A DNA stretch of 64,000 bases from a bacterium (GTDB lineage Bacteria; Armatimonadota; Abditibacteriia; Abditibacteriales; Abditibacteriaceae), in contig SDZD01000001.1 of assembly GCA_004172935.1 (NCBI GenBank), positions 238,635 through 302,634 on the forward strand, read 5' to 3'. Below are positions 44,237 through 50,554 of the stretch, one piece after another; the stretch's first letter is position 1; every line of letters starts with the position of its first letter. The notes below the pieces were generated by a model. The model made no database searches and was not told the DNA's origin. It saw only the letters and a list, made by a program, of their open reading frames with translations. Position numbers and translations under genes: made by a program.

Positions 44237-44677
44237 GTGGCCCGTCATAATCTCTCTCTTCTCGCAGCCTTCGTTTCCATCTGCTTCATCTTTTCGGGAG
44301 CAGTGCTGTATGCAGTGCGACAGGCCAAAGGCGATAGCGTCGCCGCCCATCAGGTGGGCGCCTCTTTCTATACCTACCTCCATAGGCACGATTACGAAGG
44401 CGCCCGCTCGCTCCTGACTCGCGAACGCCAACTAGTGATCTCAAAAGCGACCTTAGCCCAATACGTCAACAAGTTCGAGAAAAAGCACGGCTCCTTAGTG
44501 AAATGGGAAGTTGCGCAGGTGCCAACGATGTACGGCAGTCGCATCTCCATTTTCCCCCGCTACGTCGAAGAATCACGTCTCATGACGGGCACCAATGGAA
44601 CATCAGGCGCCGGAATGCTCCAAATCCAACCCGAAGACGGCCAGTGGAAAGTCGCCCGCATCTCAATCGTCCCCTAA
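44237..44677 (+). CDS. Membrane-anchored small protein, DUF4878/DUF3887-like fold
   Basis: This 146-residue protein starts at GTG 44237 (MARHNLSLLAAFVSICFIFS) with one N-terminal helix that anchors or exports it. The rest has the pattern of a cystatin/NTF2-like extracytoplasmic domain (GASFYTYLHRHDYEGARSLL; QYVNKFEKKHGSLVKWEVAQ; EDGQWKVARISIV). GTG is chosen because the upstream part of the frame overlaps the HEAT gene. The stop codons of this gene and the convergent Thg1-like gene overlap by four bases. Confidence 0.68.
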   Translation: MARHNLSLLAAFVSICFIFSGAVLYAVRQAKGDSVAAHQVGASFYTYLHRHDYEGARSLLTRERQLVISKATLAQYVNKFEKKHGSLVKWEVAQVPTMYGSRISIFPRYVEESRLMTGTNGTSGAGMLQIQPEDGQWKVARISIVP

Positions 44678-45432
44678 GCACCAAGATTCCCGCCTAACCA
44701 CAATCCAAACTCATCCCCATCGGGTAGTTCAGTCTCGAAGTGAAGGCGTTTTCGTACGGCGCGAGTTTCGCTTTGGGTATTCGGGTTAAAGCCAACCTTC
44801 TCGAACTCTTGCCACATCACGGCGAAACCACGACGTTGCCATAGCGGAAGAGCTTGGAGGTCAATGCCATTTTCACCCAGAAGTGCCTCTTTACGCTCGA
44901 TAGAAAGCCCACTGAGCTGTTTCGTCGCAGTATTGGGCGACAGGTTCTGGGCGCGTAGTATCCAGTAGCAATGCGCGTTCAAAGCGTTGCGCCATGCATC
45001 GGACTGACGCCAACGGAAATAGTCGCTCACGATCTCAGCATCGGGAAGTTCGATAAGTCGGCAATCGAAAGCCCCAATTTGTCCCAATTGAAGAGAAAAG
45101 GCGGCAGAGGCTTCGCCAGCCAATACCGATAGCCATTTGCGCTTTTTACCATCGAAACTGCGCTCGGTAAGTTCAAACAACAGCGAAATTTCGTCCGACT
45201 GCGAGTAGGCAAGCCGAACCGCGAAACCACAGTCGCATAGATGAGCAACCGTTGCCTTCATCGCCTCATGAAAGCGCACATCAAACGGCTTCTCCAATTC
45301 CAGCGAGTGCTTGGTCAGGCGCGTAAATCCGCGCCCATCCAACCGGGCGATAGTCCATCCCTCGAAACTCAGCTTTTCTACATGGAGCGATTCCAGTTCA
45401 CGAAAGCGCCCCTCCAATTCTTCAAATTTCAC
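44674..45432 (-). CDS. Thg1-like tRNA guanylyltransferase/3'-5' RNA polymerase (TLP)
   Basis: This 252-residue protein belongs to the Thg1 family, which adds nucleotides in the 3' to 5' direction to tRNA 5' ends. Metal-binding carboxylates are visible: D32 in IARLDGRGFTRLT (with the DGR-x-FT motif) and D80/E81 in AYSQSDEISLLF. ALNAHCYWILR and IERKEALLGENGIDLQALP match the later family segments. Bacterial TLPs usually repair truncated tRNA 5' ends in a template-dependent way rather than adding G-1 to tRNA-His. Its start overlaps the end of a P-loop kinase gene by 11 bp; a kinase that phosphorylates or a partner that senses ends would fit RNA repair. Confidence 0.9.
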   Translation of the reverse strand: MKFEELEGRFRELESLHVEKLSFEGWTIARLDGRGFTRLTKHSLELEKPFDVRFHEAMKATVAHLCDCGFAVRLAYSQSDEISLLFELTERSFDGKKRKWLSVLAGEASAAFSLQLGQIGAFDCRLIELPDAEIVSDYFRWRQSDAWRNALNAHCYWILRAQNLSPNTATKQLSGLSIERKEALLGENGIDLQALPLWQRRGFAVMWQEFEKVGFNPNTQSETRAVRKRLHFETELPDGDEFGLWLGGNLGA

Positions 45433-45871
45433 GAGTCCACTCCCGAATCTCGAAACCGCCGCCAGTGTGGTTCAATACCGAAAAGATGCGACTAAATCCT
45501 TCTTCGAACGAAGGCGCTTCGAGAGTTTTGAGAATACTGCCGATGGCGACGACGGGCACCTGAGCGCGCCCACTGCGAAGCGCGTTACGCTCGCAACTGG
45601 CGGCATAATCCGGTTCGAAGTAGTAGGCATCAACTCGAAAACCAGCCGCCGTCGCGCAAGCGATAATTGGCTCTCGCACAACGCGAGTCGGACTGGTGTT
45701 ATCCAGTACGAAGCTAATTTTGCTCTTAAAACACACCTCAATCAGCGCCGTCTCACGGGGTTTGGTGCGCAGCATATCGCGGTTGATGCGCAAATGGGTA
45801 TCGAAAAAGTTCTGGCGAAAAAAGGTCGACTTACCCGCGCCGGGAATGCCGATAAAGAGGAGAGCTTCCAT
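45422..45871 (-). CDS. P-loop kinase (AAA_33/polynucleotide-kinase-like)
   Basis: This 149-residue ATP-binding protein has Walker A GIPGAGKST at residues 8-16, then LRINRDMLR (Asp32, position of the polynucleotide kinase general base) and KISFVLDNTSPTRVVREPII, typical of T4 Pnk-like or zeta-toxin-like kinases, with a lid region ERNALRSGR. Start ATG 45871 begins directly at the Walker strand. It is translationally coupled (11-bp overlap) to the Thg1-like gene downstream. Thg1 needs an activated 5' end, so a 5' RNA kinase role is attractive but inferred. Confidence 0.82.
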   Translation of the reverse strand: MEALLFIGIPGAGKSTFFRQNFFDTHLRINRDMLRTKPRETALIEVCFKSKISFVLDNTSPTRVVREPIIACATAAGFRVDAYYFEPDYAASCERNALRSGRAQVPVVAIGSILKTLEAPSFEEGFSRIFSVLNHTGGGFEIREWTREI

Positions 45872-45948
45872 TGCGTTTGCAGTGTTTACCGAATCAAGGC
45901 ACAATCAGGCGAAGCGCCAAAACCCGCCGCTACGCGACACTGGAAGCA

Positions 45949-46569
45949 ATGACAACGCTGGCATGGCTTGATTCGATTGGTGTGGGGGTATTCGCGGTTT
46001 CGGGAGTTTTGGGAGCGGCGCGGAAGCAACTGGATTTGTTTGGTGCCCTGTCGGTGTCGTTCGTTTGCGCTCTTGGCGGCGGAACAGTGCGCGATCTGCT
46101 TCTGGGGCTAACTCCCGTCGCCTGGATTCGCGATCCACGTCCGGCGGCGATTGCGCTTTCCAGCGCTTTGGCCGCCTTCGTGTTGTTGCGCTTCATCTCG
46201 CTCCCGGTGCGCCTCATGCTAGTGCTAGACGGCTTGGGGTTGGGGTTCTTCTCGGTGCTGGGAACCGAACGCGCGCTCAATGCGGGCGCCTCGCTGTTCG
46301 TCGCCGTGTTACTGGGCACAGTCTCCGGTTCGGCGGGTGGAGCCATTCGCGACATCCTCTGTGGCGACGTGCCACTCGTGTTGCGTTCAGAGATTTATGC
46401 GACAGCAGCGCTATTGGGGGCTTCGTGCTTCGGCTTGTTACTGCGCGTCGGGGTCGAGCGTGAGTTCGCTCTCTGGACGGGCGTTTCGTTGTGCTTCGTG
46501 TTGCGCATGGCAGCCATCAGATGGAATCTGCGCCTACCATTGGCACGTGAGAAAAGGGCTTCTTCCTAA
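45949..46569 (+). CDS. Trimeric intracellular cation (TRIC/YadS, UPF0126) channel family protein
   Basis: This 206-residue protein has seven membrane helices in two related halves. Each half carries the motif with charged Arg-Asp: GGGTVRDLLLG in the first and AGGAIRDILCG in the second. The start MTTLAWLDSIGVGVFAVSGV is typical. Prokaryotic TRIC proteins form trimeric K+-permeable pores. ATG 45949 is preferred over TTG 45871, which overlaps the divergent kinase start. It converges on the HNH gene with a 3-bp gap. Confidence 0.9.
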   Translation: MTTLAWLDSIGVGVFAVSGVLGAARKQLDLFGALSVSFVCALGGGTVRDLLLGLTPVAWIRDPRPAAIALSSALAAFVLLRFISLPVRLMLVLDGLGLGFFSVLGTERALNAGASLFVAVLLGTVSGSAGGAIRDILCGDVPLVLRSEIYATAALLGASCFGLLLRVGVEREFALWTGVSLCFVLRMAAIRWNLRLPLAREKRASS

Positions 46570-46572
46570 CAA

Positions 46573-46839
46573 TCAGCGGCGCACTCGAACTCGTTTGTTC
46601 GGGTCTTGCTTGCGAACCCAGGCGATAAAGCGTGCCATGCGCGGCTCATCACGCAACCGCTCGACGGTGTTGTACTCGTCATGCAATTGACCATTGGTGA
46701 ACAGCACATGTAATTGCCGATGACACGCCGAACAAATGTAGATGGTTGGTGTCATTTCCCCCTTTTTGAGTTTGGAACGCGGTGTCAGATGGTGTTCAGT
46801 CAGGTTTTCGACATCCCGACCACACAATGCACAGGTCAT
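46573..46839 (-). CDS. HNH endonuclease family protein
   Basis: This 88-residue protein has CALCGRD (Cys pair), LTEHHLTPRS (HH of the HNH catalytic motif) and YICSACHRQLH (second Cys pair, final His). The two Cys pairs would bind a structural zinc; the EHHL and CHRQLH histidines make the beta-beta-alpha metal site. It is a stand-alone short HNH protein of the kind often seen next to metabolic genes; no restriction partner is visible. ATG 46839 is chosen because the zinc motif begins there. Confidence 0.85.
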   Translation of the reverse strand: MTCALCGRDVENLTEHHLTPRSKLKKGEMTPTIYICSACHRQLHVLFTNGQLHDEYNTVERLRDEPRMARFIAWVRKQDPNKRVRVRR

Positions 46840-46959
46840 AAGAACATAATTTGCGAAAAAGGGGCCGTTTATCCTATCTAAACGGCAGTAATGCTGAGTA
46901 TTCACCCCACTGAGGCGGTAACAAAGCAACGCGACAGCGCTTGCGTACTCTAAAGCGAC

Positions 46960-47946
46960 ATGGCAATGAATGGCATCACACGACGTGGATTATTGGTTGG
47001 AATGGGCGTACTCTGTTTGGCCCGTTTCAGTTGGGCAGCACCTTACGAGAGTCCGGTACAAAGCACTGATGTTTGGCGCGCGCAATGGCACGATGCCAAG
47101 CGCAACCGCGATGTCCCGGTGAAAATCTACTATCCGAAAGCCAATGGCCCGTTTCCGGTCATCATGTTTTCGCACGGTCTGGGTGGCACCCGCGAAACCT
47201 ACCAATATCTGGGTGAATATTGGGCACAGCACGGCTTCATAGTCGTCCACATGCAGCACATCGGTAGCGACGACGCCACCTGGCGCGGAGGCGGAGGTAT
47301 GGCAGGTTTGCGCGCCGCCATCACTCCCAAGAATGCCTTAGACCGCCCCCACGATGTCAGCTTCTGCATCGACCAAATCACCAAACTCAACACCGACCCG
47401 ACCTGGTCGCTCCACGGCAAACTCGATTTGTCGCATATCGGCATGGCAGGACACTCCTTCGGCGCCAATACCACTCTGATGGTTTCGGGCATGAAAATGC
47501 CATTGGCGACCCAAAATGTGGCCGACCCGCGCATCAAGTGCGCCATCCCAATGAGCGCCCCAGCCCCCATGCTCAAAAACTACGATACCATCTACGGCAG
47601 TATCAAAATCCCAACCTTCCACATGACCGGAACGGAAGACACTAGCCCGGTTGACCGTGCGAACACCACTCCTCTCGATAGGCGCATCCCTTACGACCAC
47701 ATCACAGGTGCCGACAGCTACCTCAATACCTTCACGGGCGGCGACCACATGGTCTTTTCTGGACGCCCCCGCAATACGGCCCCAGTAGCCACCGATGACC
47801 GCAACCACGCCCTCATCCAGCAATCGAGTCTCGCCTTCTGGAACGCCTACCTTAAAGGCGACGCCAAAGCACTGGCTTGGCTACGCACCGACTTCTCCAA
47901 AGAACTAGGCGCAAACGGAGTCTTCGAGCAAAAGAAAGCCAAATAA
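46960..47946 (+). CDS. Tat-exported alpha/beta hydrolase (PAF-AH/dienelactone-hydrolase-like)
   Basis: This 328-residue exported hydrolase has a twin-arginine signal (ITRRGLLVGMGVLCLARFSW), then an alpha/beta fold with the oxyanion motif FSHGLGGTRE and nucleophile S166 in GMAGHSFGANT. The acid is probably in MTGTEDTSPVD and the His in FTGGDHMVF. The overall layout resembles platelet-activating-factor acetylhydrolase/predicted dienelactone hydrolases. The substrate is unknown; a lipid or ester outside the cytoplasm is likely. Divergent from the HNH gene; a hairpin follows at 47953. Confidence 0.86.
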   Translation: MAMNGITRRGLLVGMGVLCLARFSWAAPYESPVQSTDVWRAQWHDAKRNRDVPVKIYYPKANGPFPVIMFSHGLGGTRETYQYLGEYWAQHGFIVVHMQHIGSDDATWRGGGGMAGLRAAITPKNALDRPHDVSFCIDQITKLNTDPTWSLHGKLDLSHIGMAGHSFGANTTLMVSGMKMPLATQNVADPRIKCAIPMSAPAPMLKNYDTIYGSIKIPTFHMTGTEDTSPVDRANTTPLDRRIPYDHITGADSYLNTFTGGDHMVFSGRPRNTAPVATDDRNHALIQQSSLAFWNAYLKGDAKALAWLRTDFSKELGANGVFEQKKAK

Positions 47947-47952
47947 CAAAAC

Positions 47953-47980
47953 GAAGGGCACCCCACATGGGGTGCCCTTC
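47953..47980 (+). terminator. Hairpin after the hydrolase gene
   Basis: GAAGGGCACCCC at 47953-47964 pairs with GGGGTGCCCTTC at 47969-47980 around ACAT. The T-run after it is weak (TGCATTT), but its position between convergent genes supports a terminator for either. Confidence 0.7.
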
Positions 47981-48013
47981 TGCATTTAACACTCGTTGCA
48001 CTCACTCTAAGCA

Positions 48014-49549
48014 TCACTTCTTTATCATGCCCCCGCCACTCGGATTGACTCTGCGAACTTCAAAGTCATATTTCGTCAACTCGTAACCTTTCGTTCCGCC
48101 TTTAACGAGTACACCATTTTCGGGAATGTTTATTAACTTCCGTTCGAATTTGCTGAACGTGTAAACGCCGCTTTTTTTCATCTGCGCGCTGATCGGTGCG
48201 CCGCCACCGCCGCCCATTCCTTCGCGGTATTCAACGCCGGTTCTATGGACGTAATTATAGGGATTGCTCCGCACCGCAAAAAGCTCTTCCGTGCCTCCAA
48301 ATTGGACATTGCCGACCGAAACCTGAAATGTGTGGTTTGTAGGACTGATGTTAAAGCCCGCTTGCAGTGATTCGGTGGCCTTCTGGCTGAGATCGAGCTT
48401 CCCGGAAGCGGTGCGAACTTCCGCGCTTTCCTGAGCGTTGATAGTTTTATCACGCAAATAGACTTCCCCGTAACCGTTGAAATTTTTGATTTCGTCGGTC
48501 GCCACCTCACCAGAAGGGTCGGTATCGTCAGCCTTGAGCACGAAAACAATGCTGGCTTTTTTGCGAATCAAATAGCGTCTGCCCGACCATCTCCCGCTTT
48601 GTTTGTCGGTGCTGAAATAAAACGTTGAGCGTTCAGTTTGAATGTCCGCCCGCAACTGCCACAAATGCGCTTCACCACCCGAAATGACAATGGTTTTCGA
48701 GTTGGTTCGTTCATGCGGAACGCCCATCATATCTTTGTATTTGAACTTGGCGATGTAGGTGATAACACCCGGTGCTTTCGCGCCAATTACACCATTGCGC
48801 TCGCCATTTTGATCGGTAATGCGAACCAGCGTGTCTTGCTGAACCGTCACGGCGCCATGTTTCAACTGTAAGAATGCTTCGATCTTGCGATTTTTCAAGC
48901 GGACGCCGTCGCAATCGGTCAACACGATTTTAACGGGCGAAGTTTCGTTCGGCTTAAGGAAGAGTTTGTTAATCGTCAAAACGATGTGTGGGTCCATCGC
49001 GTAGTCGCTTTTTTCACGATTCATGTGGGCATTCATCGCGAGCGTCTGGAAAAATGTCAACATCGCCGTGGCGTTTTGGATTCCGGCAGTTTCAGCGTTC
49101 GCGGCATCGGCGAATGGCGTTTTGACTTCTTTCAGCAGCGAGCTATCCGCGCACTTTTTCAACTGCACCGACAATAAAAACCCATCTCCAACTTTCGTAA
49201 TCTGTCCGACAAAGAAGTACGCATCAGGAAGCTGTTTGGGTGGCGGCTGAAGTTCGCCAGAAATCGGCGGCGCTTCAGGCTGAATCTCGGCGGGCAAAAT
49301 CTGTGTCGTGTAGTCGTCGACATCGAAATTTTCCGCATCGCGCAGTTTCAGCACGAAAGCCGTTTCCGACTTCATCAGCGGACGAAAATCACTGGTCTGA
49401 AGCCCCTGTTCGGGAACGAAATTATAAACCGCCGCACTAATTTCTGGCGGCTGACATGGAACCGAATTTTGCACGGCGGCATTTGACTTGGCCGCAAATG
49501 TCGAACAGAAGAAGAGCGCGAGTACCAAATGGAGCTTTGTCATTTGCAT
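48014..49549 (-). CDS. Secreted protein of unknown function
   Basis: This is a 511-residue exported protein. Signal peptide LHLVLALFFCSTFAAKSNAA. Residues about 30-190 carry Pro-rich segments (PPISGELQPPPKQLPDAYFF) and a lipoprotein-like alpha/beta pattern; residues 200-300 look like an Ig-like (invasin-type) domain (ITDQNGERNGVIGAKAPGVI); the rest is beta-rich with a Gly run (REGMGGGGGAPIS). No catalytic motif was found. It is transcribed away from the RedB-kinase operon, with a 394-bp region between. Confidence 0.7.
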   Translation of the reverse strand: MQMTKLHLVLALFFCSTFAAKSNAAVQNSVPCQPPEISAAVYNFVPEQGLQTSDFRPLMKSETAFVLKLRDAENFDVDDYTTQILPAEIQPEAPPISGELQPPPKQLPDAYFFVGQITKVGDGFLLSVQLKKCADSSLLKEVKTPFADAANAETAGIQNATAMLTFFQTLAMNAHMNREKSDYAMDPHIVLTINKLFLKPNETSPVKIVLTDCDGVRLKNRKIEAFLQLKHGAVTVQQDTLVRITDQNGERNGVIGAKAPGVITYIAKFKYKDMMGVPHERTNSKTIVISGGEAHLWQLRADIQTERSTFYFSTDKQSGRWSGRRYLIRKKASIVFVLKADDTDPSGEVATDEIKNFNGYGEVYLRDKTINAQESAEVRTASGKLDLSQKATESLQAGFNISPTNHTFQVSVGNVQFGGTEELFAVRSNPYNYVHRTGVEYREGMGGGGGAPISAQMKKSGVYTFSKFERKLINIPENGVLVKGGTKGYELTKYDFEVRRVNPSGGGMIKK

Positions 49550-49791
49550 TGATCAACGTTTTTCAATATTTACATCAAAATAATGGTTTATATGATTGCA
49601 ATAATCCCAGAAAGCATCGCCAGTTCCTTGTCGCACAGCGACTTTTCGTGGCGATACACCACCGAAGGGCAATGCTGCGCAGTAGCCCATCTCGAATGAA
49701 AAGCCTACTTACTGCCGAGGGAAACCACTGGCTCTCACTCCCCAATACAATTTCATATCAAAATTAACAGATTAATCACTTAATTATTCAA
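49550..49791. other. Intergenic region without a supported gene
   Basis: The stretch between the secreted-protein gene and the -10 element of the next operon is A/T-rich. I see no gene, tRNA or repeat; it probably holds divergent promoters. Confidence 0.5.
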
Positions 49792-49943
49792 TATAATCAG
49801 AGATGTCCCCTGAGAGAATTGAGTGTTTCGGGCGATAATCCGAGAAAAACGCTCGGCGATGAGACCCCGACAAGGGTCTTCGAACAATATGGCAGAAGCG
49901 TTGTGTTTAGCCCTTAAAATGCACTGCGCGCGGGAGAAGAATT
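49792..49943 (+). promoter_or_regulatory. Promoter and structured leader of the RedB-kinase-HD-GYP operon
   Basis: A perfect -10 hexamer TATAAT lies at 49792-49797 (no convincing -35 at standard spacing). The leader of about 140 nt can form two stems: GAGTGTTT (49821-49828) with AAACGCTC (49847-49854), enclosing CGG/CCG (29-31 with 40-42); and AGACCC (49862-49867) with GGGTCT (49874-49879) around CGACAA. They are joined by GGCGAT. The rest of the leader has an AGAAGCG-rich segment and a good ribosome binding site (GGGAGAAGA) before TTG 49944. No known riboswitch consensus was matched; the CTGAGAG at 49810 is not accompanied by the rest of a TPP motif. Confidence 0.5.
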
Positions 49944-50549
49944 TTGCTTAAATCGACATCATCTTTAATTATTCTAGGCTTGGCATGGCTCTTTTTAGTC
50001 ACCGCTGGTCTAGGGTTTACCCTGAATTATGAAGCGACTCCCGGCGTTGCGGCGACTGCCAGCGACTGGCCTGTAGCCAGTCATCTCCAACTAGCTACGA
50101 ATAAAGCGACTCTATTGGTCATGGCACACCCCCAGTGCCCCTGCACCAGAGCCACCATCGAAGAATTAAATAATCTCCTCGCCAGCTGCCAGGACAAAGT
50201 ACAGGTGAATGTGCTCTTCTGGAAGCCCAAAGGCTACCCTAAAAACTGGGAACAAACCGCGCTTTGGCGCGCTGCGGCTGCCATTCCCGGCGTCAAAGTT
50301 GTGACAGATGAAGGCGGCGTCGAAGCCCACCGTTTTCACGCCTCAACTTCCGGCCAGGTATTCCTCTTCAACCCCACAGGCAAGTTGATTTTCAGCGGTG
50401 GCATCACTGCGGGGCGTGGCCATATTGGTGATAACGCAGGACGCGATGCTATTGTTTCTCTATTAACCACAGGAAAAGCCGAACGACAGAAAACGTTTGT
50501 CTACGGCTGCTCCTTGTTCAATCAAGGTTCAAGAAACCCCTCCCCCTAA
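49944..50549 (+). CDS. RedB-like membrane-anchored thioredoxin-fold protein with CPC motif
   Basis: This 201-residue protein starts at TTG 49944 with a strong GGGAG upstream. It has an N-terminal membrane segment (LIILGLAWLFLVTAGLGFTL) and a thioredoxin-like domain outside. The motif HPQCPCTRATIEEL (C65, C67) has a CPC instead of the CxxC of thioredoxins. GVEAHRFHASTSGQVFLFNP and SGGITAGRGHIGDNAGRDAI match RedB-type proteins that precede PAS histidine kinases in several phyla. It is five bases from the kinase start and probably a periplasmic redox or peroxide sensor/partner. Confidence 0.75.
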   Translation: MLKSTSSLIILGLAWLFLVTAGLGFTLNYEATPGVAATASDWPVASHLQLATNKATLLVMAHPQCPCTRATIEELNNLLASCQDKVQVNVLFWKPKGYPKNWEQTALWRAAAAIPGVKVVTDEGGVEAHRFHASTSGQVFLFNPTGKLIFSGGITAGRGHIGDNAGRDAIVSLLTTGKAERQKTFVYGCSLFNQGSRNPSP

Positions 50550-50554
50550 TTCCA

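Noticed and set aside
49810..49816. CTGAGAG resembling a TPP riboswitch core
   Set aside because: The other conserved TPP segments (CCUGAUC, GGNUAAUNCCNGCG, AGGGA) are absent.
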